Below are positions 35,543 to 43,582 of a DNA stretch of 64,000 nt, one piece after another. The notes beneath the pieces were generated by a model, which was not told where the DNA came from, ran no database searches, and was given only the letters and a program-made list of their open reading frames with translations. How positions within the stretch are numbered: the first letter of the stretch is position 1; every line of letters begins with the position of its first letter. Source of the DNA: Acidobacteriota bacterium (GTDB lineage: Bacteria > Acidobacteriota > Terriglobia > Acidiferrales > UBA7541); the NCBI GenBank assembly GCA_003223325.1, contig QHYS01000331.1:1-64000 (forward strand). The letters run 5' to 3'. Both the position numbers and the translations under genes were made by a program.

Positions 35543-36688
35543 ATGAAACAGAGCACTCAGATGCGCATTGAAAATCCGCCGGCAAACCGCGACAAGGCAC
35601 GAAGGGTGCCAGAGAGCCGGTTGTGGCAGGCTGTCGCCTCGCGAGATGCGCGATACGACGGCGCTTTCGTCTACGCCGTACGTTCGACCGGCGTTTATTG
35701 TCGTCCATCATGCCCATCGCGCCGCCCGCGACGCGAGCGGGTCATATTTTTCAGAGCACCCGAAACGGCGGAGCGTGAGGGATTTCGCCCGTGTCGTCGG
35801 TGCGACCCGCGAGGCGTTCCAGGGACAGCCGAGTCGCGCTTAATCAAGCAGGCCTGCCGGCTTATGGAACAAGGTTCCGACGATCCACTCAGGATTACGA
35901 GCGTAGCGAGACAGCTCGGCGTAAGCCCTTTTCGGCTGCAACGATTGTTTCGCCGTGGGGTCGGGATCAGTCCAGGTGCTTACGCTCAATCCATGCGTCT
36001 GCGCCGTTTCAAAACACAATTACGGGAGGGCAGCGACGTGACTAGCGCACTATACGAAGCAGGTTACGGATCATCAAGCCGCATATACGAACAATCCAAC
36101 GGACACTTGGGTATGACTCCCGCTACTTATGGACGCGGAGGGCAAGGCATGGAAATTGGCTATACCACTGCGCCTACCCATCTGGGTCGGCTGCTCGTGG
36201 CCGGAACTGCTAAAGGCGTCTCGGCTATCTACGTGGGCGATTCCCAGCACCAACTGGAGGCAGAGCTTCGCCGCGAATATCCGGCGGCCATGATATCGAA
36301 AAACCCCGCTCAGGTATCGCGATGGCTTCGGCAGCTCGTCCGACACCTCTCCGGCGAGCAGCCGAATCTGGATTTGCCCATCGACGTCAAAGCCACCGCA
36401 TTTCAGCGGCGGGTTTGGGAAGCGCTGCAACAAATTCCCCGAGGCAGTACGCGAAGTTACAGCGATCTCGCCCGAGCGATCGGACTGCCTAAGGGCCAGC
36501 GGGCGGTCGCCCGTGCCTGTGCCACTAACCCGGCGGCGATTTTGATTCCGTGCCATCGCGTCGTGCGAAAGGACGGAGGCTTAGGGGGATATCGCTGGGG
36601 AATAAAACGCAAGCAGGCTCTGCTTGCGGTTGAAACGAAAGCGCGCTCGCGCAAACCTGGCGGAAGCGAAGTTAGGGTTCCGCGCTAA
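35543..36688 (+). CDS. ada: Bifunctional Ada: DNA alkyl-damage sensor and methyltransferase
   Basis: A 381-residue fusion. Residues ~25-95 form the Ada zinc domain with the four cysteines (GVYCRPSCPSRRP and GFRPCRRCDPRG), then an AraC-type helix-turn-helix (ITSVARQLGVSPFRLQRLFR), then the O6-alkylguanine transferase domain with the active cysteine in ILIPCHRVVRKDGGLGGY. Ada repairs phosphotriesters and O6-alkylguanine and activates the adaptive response. ATG 35543 is chosen; 35561 is an alternative. Its end overlaps the convergent LolA-like gene. Confidence 0.94.
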   Translation: MKQSTQMRIENPPANRDKARRVPESRLWQAVASRDARYDGAFVYAVRSTGVYCRPSCPSRRPRRERVIFFRAPETAEREGFRPCRRCDPRGVPGTAESRLIKQACRLMEQGSDDPLRITSVARQLGVSPFRLQRLFRRGVGISPGAYAQSMRLRRFKTQLREGSDVTSALYEAGYGSSSRIYEQSNGHLGMTPATYGRGGQGMEIGYTTAPTHLGRLLVAGTAKGVSAIYVGDSQHQLEAELRREYPAAMISKNPAQVSRWLRQLVRHLSGEQPNLDLPIDVKATAFQRRVWEALQQIPRGSTRSYSDLARAIGLPKGQRAVARACATNPAAILIPCHRVVRKDGGLGGYRWGIKRKQALLAVETKARSRKPGGSEVRVPR

Positions 36689-37386
36689 TCTTGCGGCTTC
36701 ACGCGAGTAGCGCCTTTTGGCCATGCCGGGCGGAAGCGGGCATCGGAGACGGGAATATTCCGTGCCATATTCAGATACCGAATTATGGAGTAATCTCCCG
36801 ATCCAGTCTCGTAAAACTGCTGCTGAACGGGGAGCCAATTCGCTTCATTCAGCCACAGATCGATCTTCGAGATTTGCCTGCGCACTTCATCGGAACGCGG
36901 CGTGAGTTCCAGACGCACCACTCTCTGCGCGTTCAAAGTTTCTTCCCCTTGTAGAGTGATCAGGTAGCTCTTCTTGAGGCTTTCGCCAGACGTGCCAAAG
37001 CCCAACAGGAGCAGCTGATCTACCAGAACGCGGTGCTTGCCGAAATCATACTCTTCGACGCGCCGAATCTTCGGAGTATACACGTAGATATGATCGCCAT
37101 CTCGCAAGATTGTTTTCTGGTCCGGCGAGCTCAGGTCGATGCGCATCTTACCGTCCCGGCGGACTTCGATCTGACCCGCCTCTGTAGACCGGTCATTCAC
37201 GACGACGGTCACCTTGGTGCGTTCAATGCTGGCGGTAAGGCTTTGAAATTGACTCTGCTCTCGATCCATTTGCTTGAAGACTTCGTCCAGCGTCAAAGGG
37301 CTGGCGGTCAGCATAGAAGGGGAAATGTCGGACCCGGCAAGAGCCCACAGCACAAGCCAGCAAAATCCCAGCCGAGCCATTCTCAT
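36685..37386 (-). CDS. LolA-like periplasmic lipoprotein carrier
   Basis: A 233-residue protein with a signal peptide (MARLGFCWLVLWALAGSDIS) and a LolA-type domain: LDEVFKQMDREQSQFQSLTA at the start, GQIEVRRDGKMRIDLSSPDQ, KTILRDGDHIYVYTPKIRRV, and KIDLWLNEANWLPVQQQFYE. LolA carries lipoproteins across the periplasm. It sits 142 bp beyond an operon that encodes a LolB-like lipoprotein and an ABC transporter. It may also be read from its own promoter near the tandem repeat upstream. Confidence 0.82.
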   Translation of the reverse strand: MRMARLGFCWLVLWALAGSDISPSMLTASPLTLDEVFKQMDREQSQFQSLTASIERTKVTVVVNDRSTEAGQIEVRRDGKMRIDLSSPDQKTILRDGDHIYVYTPKIRRVEEYDFGKHRVLVDQLLLLGFGTSGESLKKSYLITLQGEETLNAQRVVRLELTPRSDEVRRQISKIDLWLNEANWLPVQQQFYETGSGDYSIIRYLNMARNIPVSDARFRPAWPKGATRVKPQD

Positions 37387-37414
37387 TTTTGGAATTGCAC
37401 TGATCCTTTCGCGC

Positions 37415-37458
37415 GCATGCTAGCGCAACCTATAGTGCATGCTAGCACAGCCTATAAG
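37415..37458. repeat. Two tandem copies of a 22-bp repeat
   Basis: Two head-to-tail 22-bp units (37415-37436 and 37437-37458) match at 18 of 22 positions and both begin GCATGCTAGC. On the minus strand each carries a TATAGG word that could serve as a -10 box, 28-70 bp before the lolA-like start. A regulator site or duplicated promoter is likely. Confidence 0.6.
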
Positions 37459-37527
37459 ATGAGCTGCGCGGACGCGCAGTTTCTGCCTTCTTGGGGATAT
37501 TCTTAATCTTTTTGTCGGGGACACGTC

Positions 37528-37929
37528 TCAAGGTTTGATCGAGACATCGTAATACGCGATGGAACCGTCGTCTGCTCGGATCGGCTCGATTCTGACGATT
37601 TCGAAGCGGCTCTTCTGCAACGTCTCCACGTTCTGCCGAACGGCTTCATGTAGTTTGTGTTCCAATTCGGATTCGGGGACCTTCGCCGAGGAAAGCAGCA
37701 GTTTGGCGCTGACGCGGTAAGTTCTGGTGCCATCGCTCGGGTCAGCGTCCCGCAGTTCCACCATGGCGGCATGGGGTGCGGGCCCAAGAGGCGGCTGGTC
37801 GTGAAACCAGGAACGGGGCGATAAGAGAACAAAAATGACAATTAGGGCGACCGCCAGATCGTAAGGCCAGGTGCCCCGCTCGAATGACCAAAAAACCGTC
37901 CGCACGAAGATGTGCCAAATCGTACGCAT
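37528..37929 (-). CDS. Small single-pass membrane protein of the ABC operon
   Basis: A 133-residue protein with one membrane helix (LAVALIVIFVLLSPRSWF) after a short cytosolic N-terminus and a soluble C-terminal domain (TRTYRVSAKLLLSSAKVPES, RFEIVRIEPIRADDGSIAYY). No known family. It starts five bases after the ATPase stop, so it is part of the ABC transporter operon and may be an accessory subunit. Confidence 0.7.
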   Translation of the reverse strand: MRTIWHIFVRTVFWSFERGTWPYDLAVALIVIFVLLSPRSWFHDQPPLGPAPHAAMVELRDADPSDGTRTYRVSAKLLLSSAKVPESELEHKLHEAVRQNVETLQKSRFEIVRIEPIRADDGSIAYYDVSIKP

Positions 37930-37933
37930 GAAC

Positions 37934-38617
37934 TCAGTCGGCCGGTACGCCGTCGACGATAATGCCGTCCCGCATGTGCACCACGCGATCAGAATAAGCT
38001 GCGGCTTCCGGATTGTGTGTAATCATCACGATGGTTTGGCCCAGCTTTTGATTGAGCCGCCGCAGCATCCCCAACACATTTTCCGAATTCTGGGTGTCCA
38101 GATTACCCGTGGGCTCGTCTGCCAGCAAGATTTTGGGCTCGTTGACGATGGCTCGGGCGATGGCCACACGTTGCTGCTCGCCTCCAGAGAGTTCCGCAGG
38201 GCGGTGGCGCAGCCTTCCGGTAAGCCCGAGCAAGCCGGAGACGACCTCGAACCGGTGCGGGTCGAATCCATCGCCGTGAATATGCTGGGCGATGGCGATA
38301 TTACCGAAAGCGTCCAGCGTAGGCAGCAGGTTAAATCGCTGGAACACAAAGCCAACTTTGTGCCGCCGCAGCCGGGTACGCTCGGCATCGCTCATCGCGG
38401 TGAGGTCGTTTCCATCGACGAGGACCCGTCCTTTGGTGGCTTGAGCTAACCCCCCAATCACATAGAGAAGAGTAGACTTACCACACCCTGAAGGGCCCAT
38501 GACGGCAACGAATTCGCCCGGCAGAACATCAAAATTGACTCCGCGGAGCGCCGGAACCTGGACTTTACCTGAGCGATAAGTTTTCCAGAGATTTTCTGTT
38601 CTGAGTATCGGCTCCAC
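37934..38617 (-). CDS. ABC transporter ATPase, LolD/MacB type
   Basis: A 227-residue ATPase with Walker A (GPSGCGKST), the signature [14 protein letters not shown], and Walker B ([12 protein letters not shown]), the pattern of the LolD/MacB/FtsE group that drives mechanotransmission and not channel transport. It pairs with the FtsX-type permease 96 bp upstream. Known relatives power lipoprotein release (LolCDE) or efflux (MacB). Confidence 0.92.
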   Translation of the reverse strand: MEPILRTENLWKTYRSGKVQVPALRGVNFDVLPGEFVAVMGPSGCGKSTLLYVIGGLAQATKGRVLVDGNDLTAMSDAERTRLRRHKVGFVFQRFNLLPTLDAFGNIAIAQHIHGDGFDPHRFEVVSGLLGLTGRLRHRPAELSGGEQQRVAIARAIVNEPKILLADEPTGNLDTQNSENVLGMLRRLNQKLGQTIVMITHNPEAAAYSDRVVHMRDGIIVDGVPAD

Positions 38618-38712
38618 TGCGCTCCCTAAGGGAATCCTGGCACGGAAATGAAAATATTCTAGCTGGAGTGCGCGTCGCCGCCTAGTGATTTAGGCTCTTT
38701 TGCTCGAGGGCA

Positions 38713-39813
38713 TCATTCATAGGCGAGGGCTTCGACGATGTCCTTGCGGCTGGCGAGCCAGGCAGGATACAGCGCGCCGAGCATACCCCCGCCCACGGCG
38801 ATCAGCGCGGCGCGGAAGATCCAATCAGCTGTAATGAGGATGGAGAGTGTGGGGAAAACGGAGAGGAAAAAGGCCCGGGTCAGATAGCTCACGCCGATTC
38901 CGAAAAGGATACCTGCGCCGCAGACTAGCGCAATTTCGCTGAGCAGCGCCTGAACAATATAAGCTTTGGAAGCGCCCAGCGACTTCAATACTCCTATATC
39001 ACGGGTACGCTCCACAACGGAGCTATACATGGAAAGAAAAATCACCAAAAATCCGATGGCCATGGCAAGCGCAATCATGCTTCGCACGAAGGTATCTAAG
39101 CCGGGAAGGCTGGTCGGGGTCATCAGCGACAGAAAGTCCTTGAGCGGCCTGACTTCATAGCCGGGCACGATTATCTTCAGCTGTTCCATGACAGTCGCCG
39201 TGTGGTCTGTGCGGGTGCACTTCAGAAAAAAGATGGAAGCTTTGTCGCGGGCGCCCGTGAGTTCCTGCATAGTGGTGAGCGGCACGAAGATGCGCGCACC
39301 CTTGCCGTGTTCCACGATGCCGACGACGTGAAAATCGTGCTCGAGCATGCGAAAAGTCTCGCCCACTTTGATGTTCTTGGATCGCGCGGCCCAATCGTCG
39401 AGCAGCACATCATCCGGGCCGCTCATATCTTGCCCCTGGAGAAAGACGAATCCGCCGGAGACTGCTCGAAAGCTGTCCGGGTCAATACCGTAGACAATGT
39501 CGATACCGCCAATGGAATTGACCTGCAGCAGAACAGGCGCGACCGATTGCACATATCTCAATTGCCGCAAGCGGTCGCCGATGCGAACGGGCATCGGCGC
39601 ACCGTTGAAAGCGAGGAATATCGATGCCGAAGGCGGCTGCAACATGATATCTGCGCCCACACCCTCGATGCGTTTCGCAGTCTCCTGCAACATCCCGTTA
39701 GTCAGTCCCACGATAATGATGACCACCGCCACCTCGACGCTGACGGCCAAGATGCTGACCAGGGTCCTCAGTGGTCGGTTGAAGATATTCCCCAGAATGA
39801 TGCGGCCGATCAA
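38713..39813 (-). CDS. FtsX-type ABC permease (LolC/MacB-like)
   Basis: A 366-residue permease with one N-terminal helix (TLVSILAVSVEVAVVIIIVG), a ~220-residue periplasmic domain (MacB_PCD type, MLQPPSASIFLAFNGAPMPV), and three C-terminal helices carrying the FtsX signature VVERTRDIGVLKSLGASKAY. This is the fold of type VII ABC transporters. Its start overlaps the lipoprotein gene stop by four bases. Confidence 0.9.
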   Translation of the reverse strand: MIGRIILGNIFNRPLRTLVSILAVSVEVAVVIIIVGLTNGMLQETAKRIEGVGADIMLQPPSASIFLAFNGAPMPVRIGDRLRQLRYVQSVAPVLLQVNSIGGIDIVYGIDPDSFRAVSGGFVFLQGQDMSGPDDVLLDDWAARSKNIKVGETFRMLEHDFHVVGIVEHGKGARIFVPLTTMQELTGARDKASIFFLKCTRTDHTATVMEQLKIIVPGYEVRPLKDFLSLMTPTSLPGLDTFVRSMIALAMAIGFLVIFLSMYSSVVERTRDIGVLKSLGASKAYIVQALLSEIALVCGAGILFGIGVSYLTRAFFLSVFPTLSILITADWIFRAALIAVGGGMLGALYPAWLASRKDIVEALAYE

Positions 39814-40808
39814 GGTCGCGGCTCCTGCTGTCCCGCCCCCAAGTCTACAAGTTCGGTGCCAGCCGGCTGCATGAGGCTGAACCGATCGGCGGGGATATCG
39901 CTATTGAACGCAAGCTTAGTGATACCTACAGCAAGCTGATAATCCTGCTGCGGGCGAGCGATTCGAAATGTGCGTGGGAAGATGAGCGGAGTCGCTGCCA
40001 GCTTGCCGATTGCGGTTGCTGGCGCGTCGTTACCTTGGGCATTTGGGGACAGCACGCCTTGCCAATCCGCATAGCTGATATCGGAGTCGAGCCTTCCTCC
40101 TGGACCATAAATTTGGAGCCTGGAGACCTGCAAATCCGATCGATCGAACCAAATCTTGCGCGCGATTTCGAGCTTCGAGCCGCTTCCTCGCAAGACGCTG
40201 AGCGCATAATAACGCGACGGTGGCGACTCAACCTGTTCCAGTATAACGGGCTCGCTGGCGCTGATTTGTGTCCAAAAAAAGGCCTCCAACAGATGCTGGG
40301 GCCTGAGGTTTTCGATGGGATTTTTTGTGGCTCGTTCGAGTTGGGTCGGCCCTACGAGGAATTCATTTTTCGAAGGGATAAAGATGCGGAAGGTCTGACC
40401 GTCACTGACCATGTCAAATATGTTGGTGCCGACGACGGGCGCCTGTCCTATGACCCGAATCATAGCCGGCCGCTCGGCTAATATGAAGCCGCTCACCTGG
40501 TGGTACTGCTGGATCACTCCGCTGTACGCCGAACCCGCGGTGGGAGTCATCTGCACGGAGGCATTCAGAGTACGCACCGCGTCCGCCTGACGGTTATAGG
40601 AATCGACAAGCTGCGTTTGGTCAGCATCCAATGCCGGCCGGATTGCGGTTTGCGGAACGCTGTGTTTGTGGCTGACTGCGCATCCCGTTAGCGCTAGCCA
40701 AAGCATCAGAGTCCCAGTGAATCGGAACTTGATGGGACGACGTGTCAGTCGCTTCTCCCTCGCCTGGGGCAAAACAGAAAAGCTATCAGGCCATCGAATT
40801 GAGGTCAA
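39810..40808 (-). CDS. LolB-like outer-membrane lipoprotein (DUF4292-like)
   Basis: About 330 residues, with a lipobox LMLWLALTGC followed by a mature domain of LolA/LolB fold: NRQADAVRTLNASVQMTPTA, GFILAERPAMIRVIGQAPVV, FDMVSDGQTFRIFIPSKNEF. The start is uncertain: TTG 40808 gives a long N-region, while a CTG just after GAGGGAGAAG would start at LTRRPIKF and fit a normal signal peptide. It overlaps the permease gene by four bases. A role in receiving or handling lipoproteins is inferred. Confidence 0.75.
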   Translation of the reverse strand: MTSIRWPDSFSVLPQAREKRLTRRPIKFRFTGTLMLWLALTGCAVSHKHSVPQTAIRPALDADQTQLVDSYNRQADAVRTLNASVQMTPTAGSAYSGVIQQYHQVSGFILAERPAMIRVIGQAPVVGTNIFDMVSDGQTFRIFIPSKNEFLVGPTQLERATKNPIENLRPQHLLEAFFWTQISASEPVILEQVESPPSRYYALSVLRGSGSKLEIARKIWFDRSDLQVSRLQIYGPGGRLDSDISYADWQGVLSPNAQGNDAPATAIGKLAATPLIFPRTFRIARPQQDYQLAVGITKLAFNSDIPADRFSLMQPAGTELVDLGAGQQEPRP

Positions 40809-40829
40809 CTTGAAGCCGAATGCAACTTG

Positions 40830-41390
40830 CTAAGCCGGGCGGGTAACCTCCACCCGCAGGTTCTCAAGTGCCCTTCGCGCGCGACGGATGACTTCCGAGG
40901 CCCACAGTTGGTTACTCAAGATGGTCAGAAATCCGCCCTCAAAATCGCACACGGAACAAAACACGTACTGAGGGAAGGCGGCATGGTACGCATCCACCCC
41001 GCGTTCAGCCAACGCGCCTTCCACCGACGCGTCACCACCAAGTAGTGGGGCTCCGGCGCGGACGCCAAAGGTCTCTCCCGCAAAGCGCGCAAATAACGGC
41101 TGTAGCTGAGCGGGTTCCGGTTGAGGAATCACAATCACATGGGCGTTCGGCTCGCGAAACGCGATGGCCGCTCGGCGGCAGAAATCTCGTACGCGCTCCA
41201 GGCGAGCGAAAAAGTCGATGGCCCACTGCTCTGCGCCAGCAAGCACAGGCAGGAGCGCGGCCCAGATACTGGCGCCCTCACTTCCTGTCACCAGCTCGCG
41301 GGTTTCCGGCTCGAGGAGCTCCAGTCCGACGGCGCGCACATCCCCGCCCAAATCAAGTGACTCGATCTCCAGGCGGTAGAGGTTCTCCAT
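40830..41390 (-). CDS. Hypothetical protein (186 aa)
   Basis: A soluble alpha/beta protein (MENLYRLEIESLDLGGDVRA, AHVIVIPQPEPAQLQPLFAR, HAAFPQYVFCSVCDFEGGFL). No signal peptide, membrane helix or recognised domain. ATG 41390 lies ten bases after the upstream gene's stop, so it belongs to the same minus-strand transcript running from ruvX into the ABC genes. Confidence 0.6.
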   Translation of the reverse strand: MENLYRLEIESLDLGGDVRAVGLELLEPETRELVTGSEGASIWAALLPVLAGAEQWAIDFFARLERVRDFCRRAAIAFREPNAHVIVIPQPEPAQLQPLFARFAGETFGVRAGAPLLGGDASVEGALAERGVDAYHAAFPQYVFCSVCDFEGGFLTILSNQLWASEVIRRARRALENLRVEVTRPA

Positions 41391-41400
41391 CCTACTTCGG

Positions 41401-41967
41401 CTACTCTGCGGCGGGCGAAAGATCTCCCCCAAACCGTCGCTGGTATTCGGGCGATTGTTTGCGCAGGTCCAGCCAATCAAAGAAAGCGTCGGGCGTCTCT
41501 AGCCAGATGCGGAACCACTCCAGAATTTCCTGCTTCTGGTCGCGTTTGTGCGCCTCAACGCGCGGGTTTCGGGCGATCATTTCGGCGCGCCGACGGCCTA
41601 GCCGCGCCACTTCCAGCACGCGCTCCGCCGCCTCGCGTTGCCCCTCGGAACGGAACTTCCGCCAAAGCTCATCGAGACGCATCAGGCATATTTCCGCTTC
41701 TTCTAAAGTCGCAAAGTGGAGCAAGTCCCGGAACTCGTCTTCATACTTATCATGGGTATCCGCGTGCGTGGAGATTACGACGCGCAGTCCGGCACCCGCG
41801 AGTACCTCGGCAATGTAGTCGGGCGAAGTTTTTCCCGACGCTCCCAATTTCACCACAAGCTGCCGGCGTATCTGCTCGACTTCCGCAGGCGTAATCTTGG
41901 CTAGCCCCAGACCTGCGGCAATATTCAGAATGGCCTGCTTCTTGGTCTGTGCACCATGCCCGCTCAT
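41401..41967 (-). CDS. Hypothetical protein (188 aa)
   Basis: A charged, helical, cytosolic protein (QAILNIAAGLGLAKITPAEV, FATLEEAEICLMRLDELWRK, KQEILEWFRIWLETPDAFFD). No known domain. Its start overlaps the end of mltG by four bases, showing tight translational coupling to a cell-wall gene. Confidence 0.6.
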   Translation of the reverse strand: MSGHGAQTKKQAILNIAAGLGLAKITPAEVEQIRRQLVVKLGASGKTSPDYIAEVLAGAGLRVVISTHADTHDKYEDEFRDLLHFATLEEAEICLMRLDELWRKFRSEGQREAAERVLEVARLGRRRAEMIARNPRVEAHKRDQKQEILEWFRIWLETPDAFFDWLDLRKQSPEYQRRFGGDLSPAAE

Positions 41968-43039
41968 CGAAGTCTCTGGGGCGGCGGAGAAGGCGAAGAG
42001 ATAGAATCTGGCCGCAGCGGCTTGGCCGAGGTGCTTCCGGGAGCGGTATTACGCAGGGCGGCGAGCCTTTGGCGGTAGAGAGCTACATTGCGGTTGTGCT
42101 CGGCGAGCGTTTTGCTGAAGAAATGGCCACCTTCGGTATTGGCGACGAAATAGAGGTAGTCTGTTTCTGGAGGATCAAGCGCGGCCTTCAGCGACGCATC
42201 ACCAGGATTAGCGATGGGACCTGGAGGAAGCCCGATATGGCGATAGGTGTTGTAGGCCGAATCAAAGGGCAGGCTAGCCGCGTCCAGACGGCCATTGTAG
42301 TTTCCAGCCAATTCTAACGCGTAAACCACAGTCGGATCGCACTGCAAGGGCACGCGGTGGTGCAGGCGATTGACAAAGACGCCCGCAACCACGGGCCGTT
42401 CTTCCGCTTTGGGCGTTTCGCGCTCGACCAGAGATGCGAGGGTCACAACTTTCTCAAGCGGCAAGCCAGAAAGATTGGGTTGCTCCGCCCTGATCCCAAC
42501 CCACTCCTGGCCATCGCGGCCACCATCTGTTCACCCGTCGGATGGCGCGGGAATTCGTAGGTTGCCGGGAAGAGAAAACCCTCCAGGCTGGGCGCCCCGG
42601 GTACCAAATCTCGTATTAGAACAGGATTGCGAGCGGCGGCCAGGAAGTCGTCCCGGCTGGTGAAGTCCTCACGTTGCACCAGGTCGGCAATGTCAAACAT
42701 GGAAAAGCCTTCCGGTATCGTCAATTCTCGGACGTAAACACGCCCGTTGGCGATGGTGTCAAACACCTCGAAGGTCGTGACAGGATGATGGAAGAAATAT
42801 TCGCCGGCTTGCAAAGTGCTCCGCGAGCGCCAGCGGGACAGCGCTTCAAAAACCCACCGGCTGCGTACCACTCCCTGGTTCGCCAGCAGGCGCGCAACAG
42901 AGCGTCGCGAAGCACCGTGAGGGACATCCACGAAGACGCCGTGTGACGGGAATTTCTGATAGGGAAGATACAGGGATGCGGCGACCCAGCCGACTGCGAG
43001 CGCAGCTGCGAGCACCAGAATGGTAACGACTTTGCGCAT
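41964..43039 (-). pseudogene. mltG: Endolytic transglycosylase MltG, frameshifted
   Basis: Two overlapping frames together make one MltG. The first (from ATG 43039) has an N-terminal membrane helix (VVTILVLAAALAVGWVAASL), the LysM-like part and FLFPATYEFPRHPTGEQMVA. The second continues with GLPLEKVVTLASLVERETPK (catalytic Glu), CDPTVVYAL and YNTYRHIGLPPGPIANPGDA. The join lies near 42,510-42,530 and equals one lost base, possibly with a few more deleted. MltG cuts nascent glycan strands. Every catalytic part is present, so a base-call error is as likely as a broken gene. Confidence 0.85.
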
Positions 43040-43047
43040 ATATGACC

Positions 43048-43527
43048 CTACGCCGTCCCGCCCGTGCGTCGCAGGTAATCGCGCAGGATCACCGCCGCGG
43101 CTACTTCATCCAGCCGGCCTTGTTTTCGGCTGCGAGATCGAGGCTTTCGGGCGGCGGTTTCGGCAAGAGCCCACTGCGCTTCCCAGCTACTGAGCCGTTC
43201 ATCCACCAATTCCACGGGGATGCCCAGCTCGCCGCGAACGCGTTCGGCAAATCGGGCCGCCTCGCTAGCCATTTCGCCCCGAGTGCCGTCGAGCCTCAAA
43301 GGCCACCCGACCACGATAAGTCTAATTCCCTGTTCGCGGCATAAGCTAGTCAGCCGCGCAAGATCGCGCCGCCGGTTTGAGCGGCTCCAGGTCGCTAGAG
43401 GACGGGCGGTCAGGCGTAACGCGTCGGATACCGCCAGCCCAAAGCGCTTTCGGCCATAATCGATGGCGAGAACAGGGCCGGCGCTCGGATCAGCTCCATT
43501 TTGGGACACTAGCACGGACAAACCCAT
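43048..43527 (-). CDS. ruvX: RuvX/YqgF-family ribonuclease H-fold nuclease
   Basis: A 159-residue protein of the putative Holliday-junction resolvase family, also linked to pre-16S rRNA 5' processing. Seen: VLAIDYGRKRFGLAVSDALR (catalytic Asp), LIVVGWPLRLDG, VELVDERLSSWEA and LDEVAAAVILRDYL. ATG 43527 is chosen since the family N-terminus follows. It precedes mltG by nine bases, the usual yqgF-mltG neighbourhood. Confidence 0.92.
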   Translation of the reverse strand: MGLSVLVSQNGADPSAGPVLAIDYGRKRFGLAVSDALRLTARPLATWSRSNRRRDLARLTSLCREQGIRLIVVGWPLRLDGTRGEMASEAARFAERVRGELGIPVELVDERLSSWEAQWALAETAARKPRSRSRKQGRLDEVAAAVILRDYLRRTGGTA

Positions 43528-43582
43528 ACCTTGATTATAATCCTTGGGAGAGAGGCCGGAGTTTCGCGAACAGAGTTGTTTT

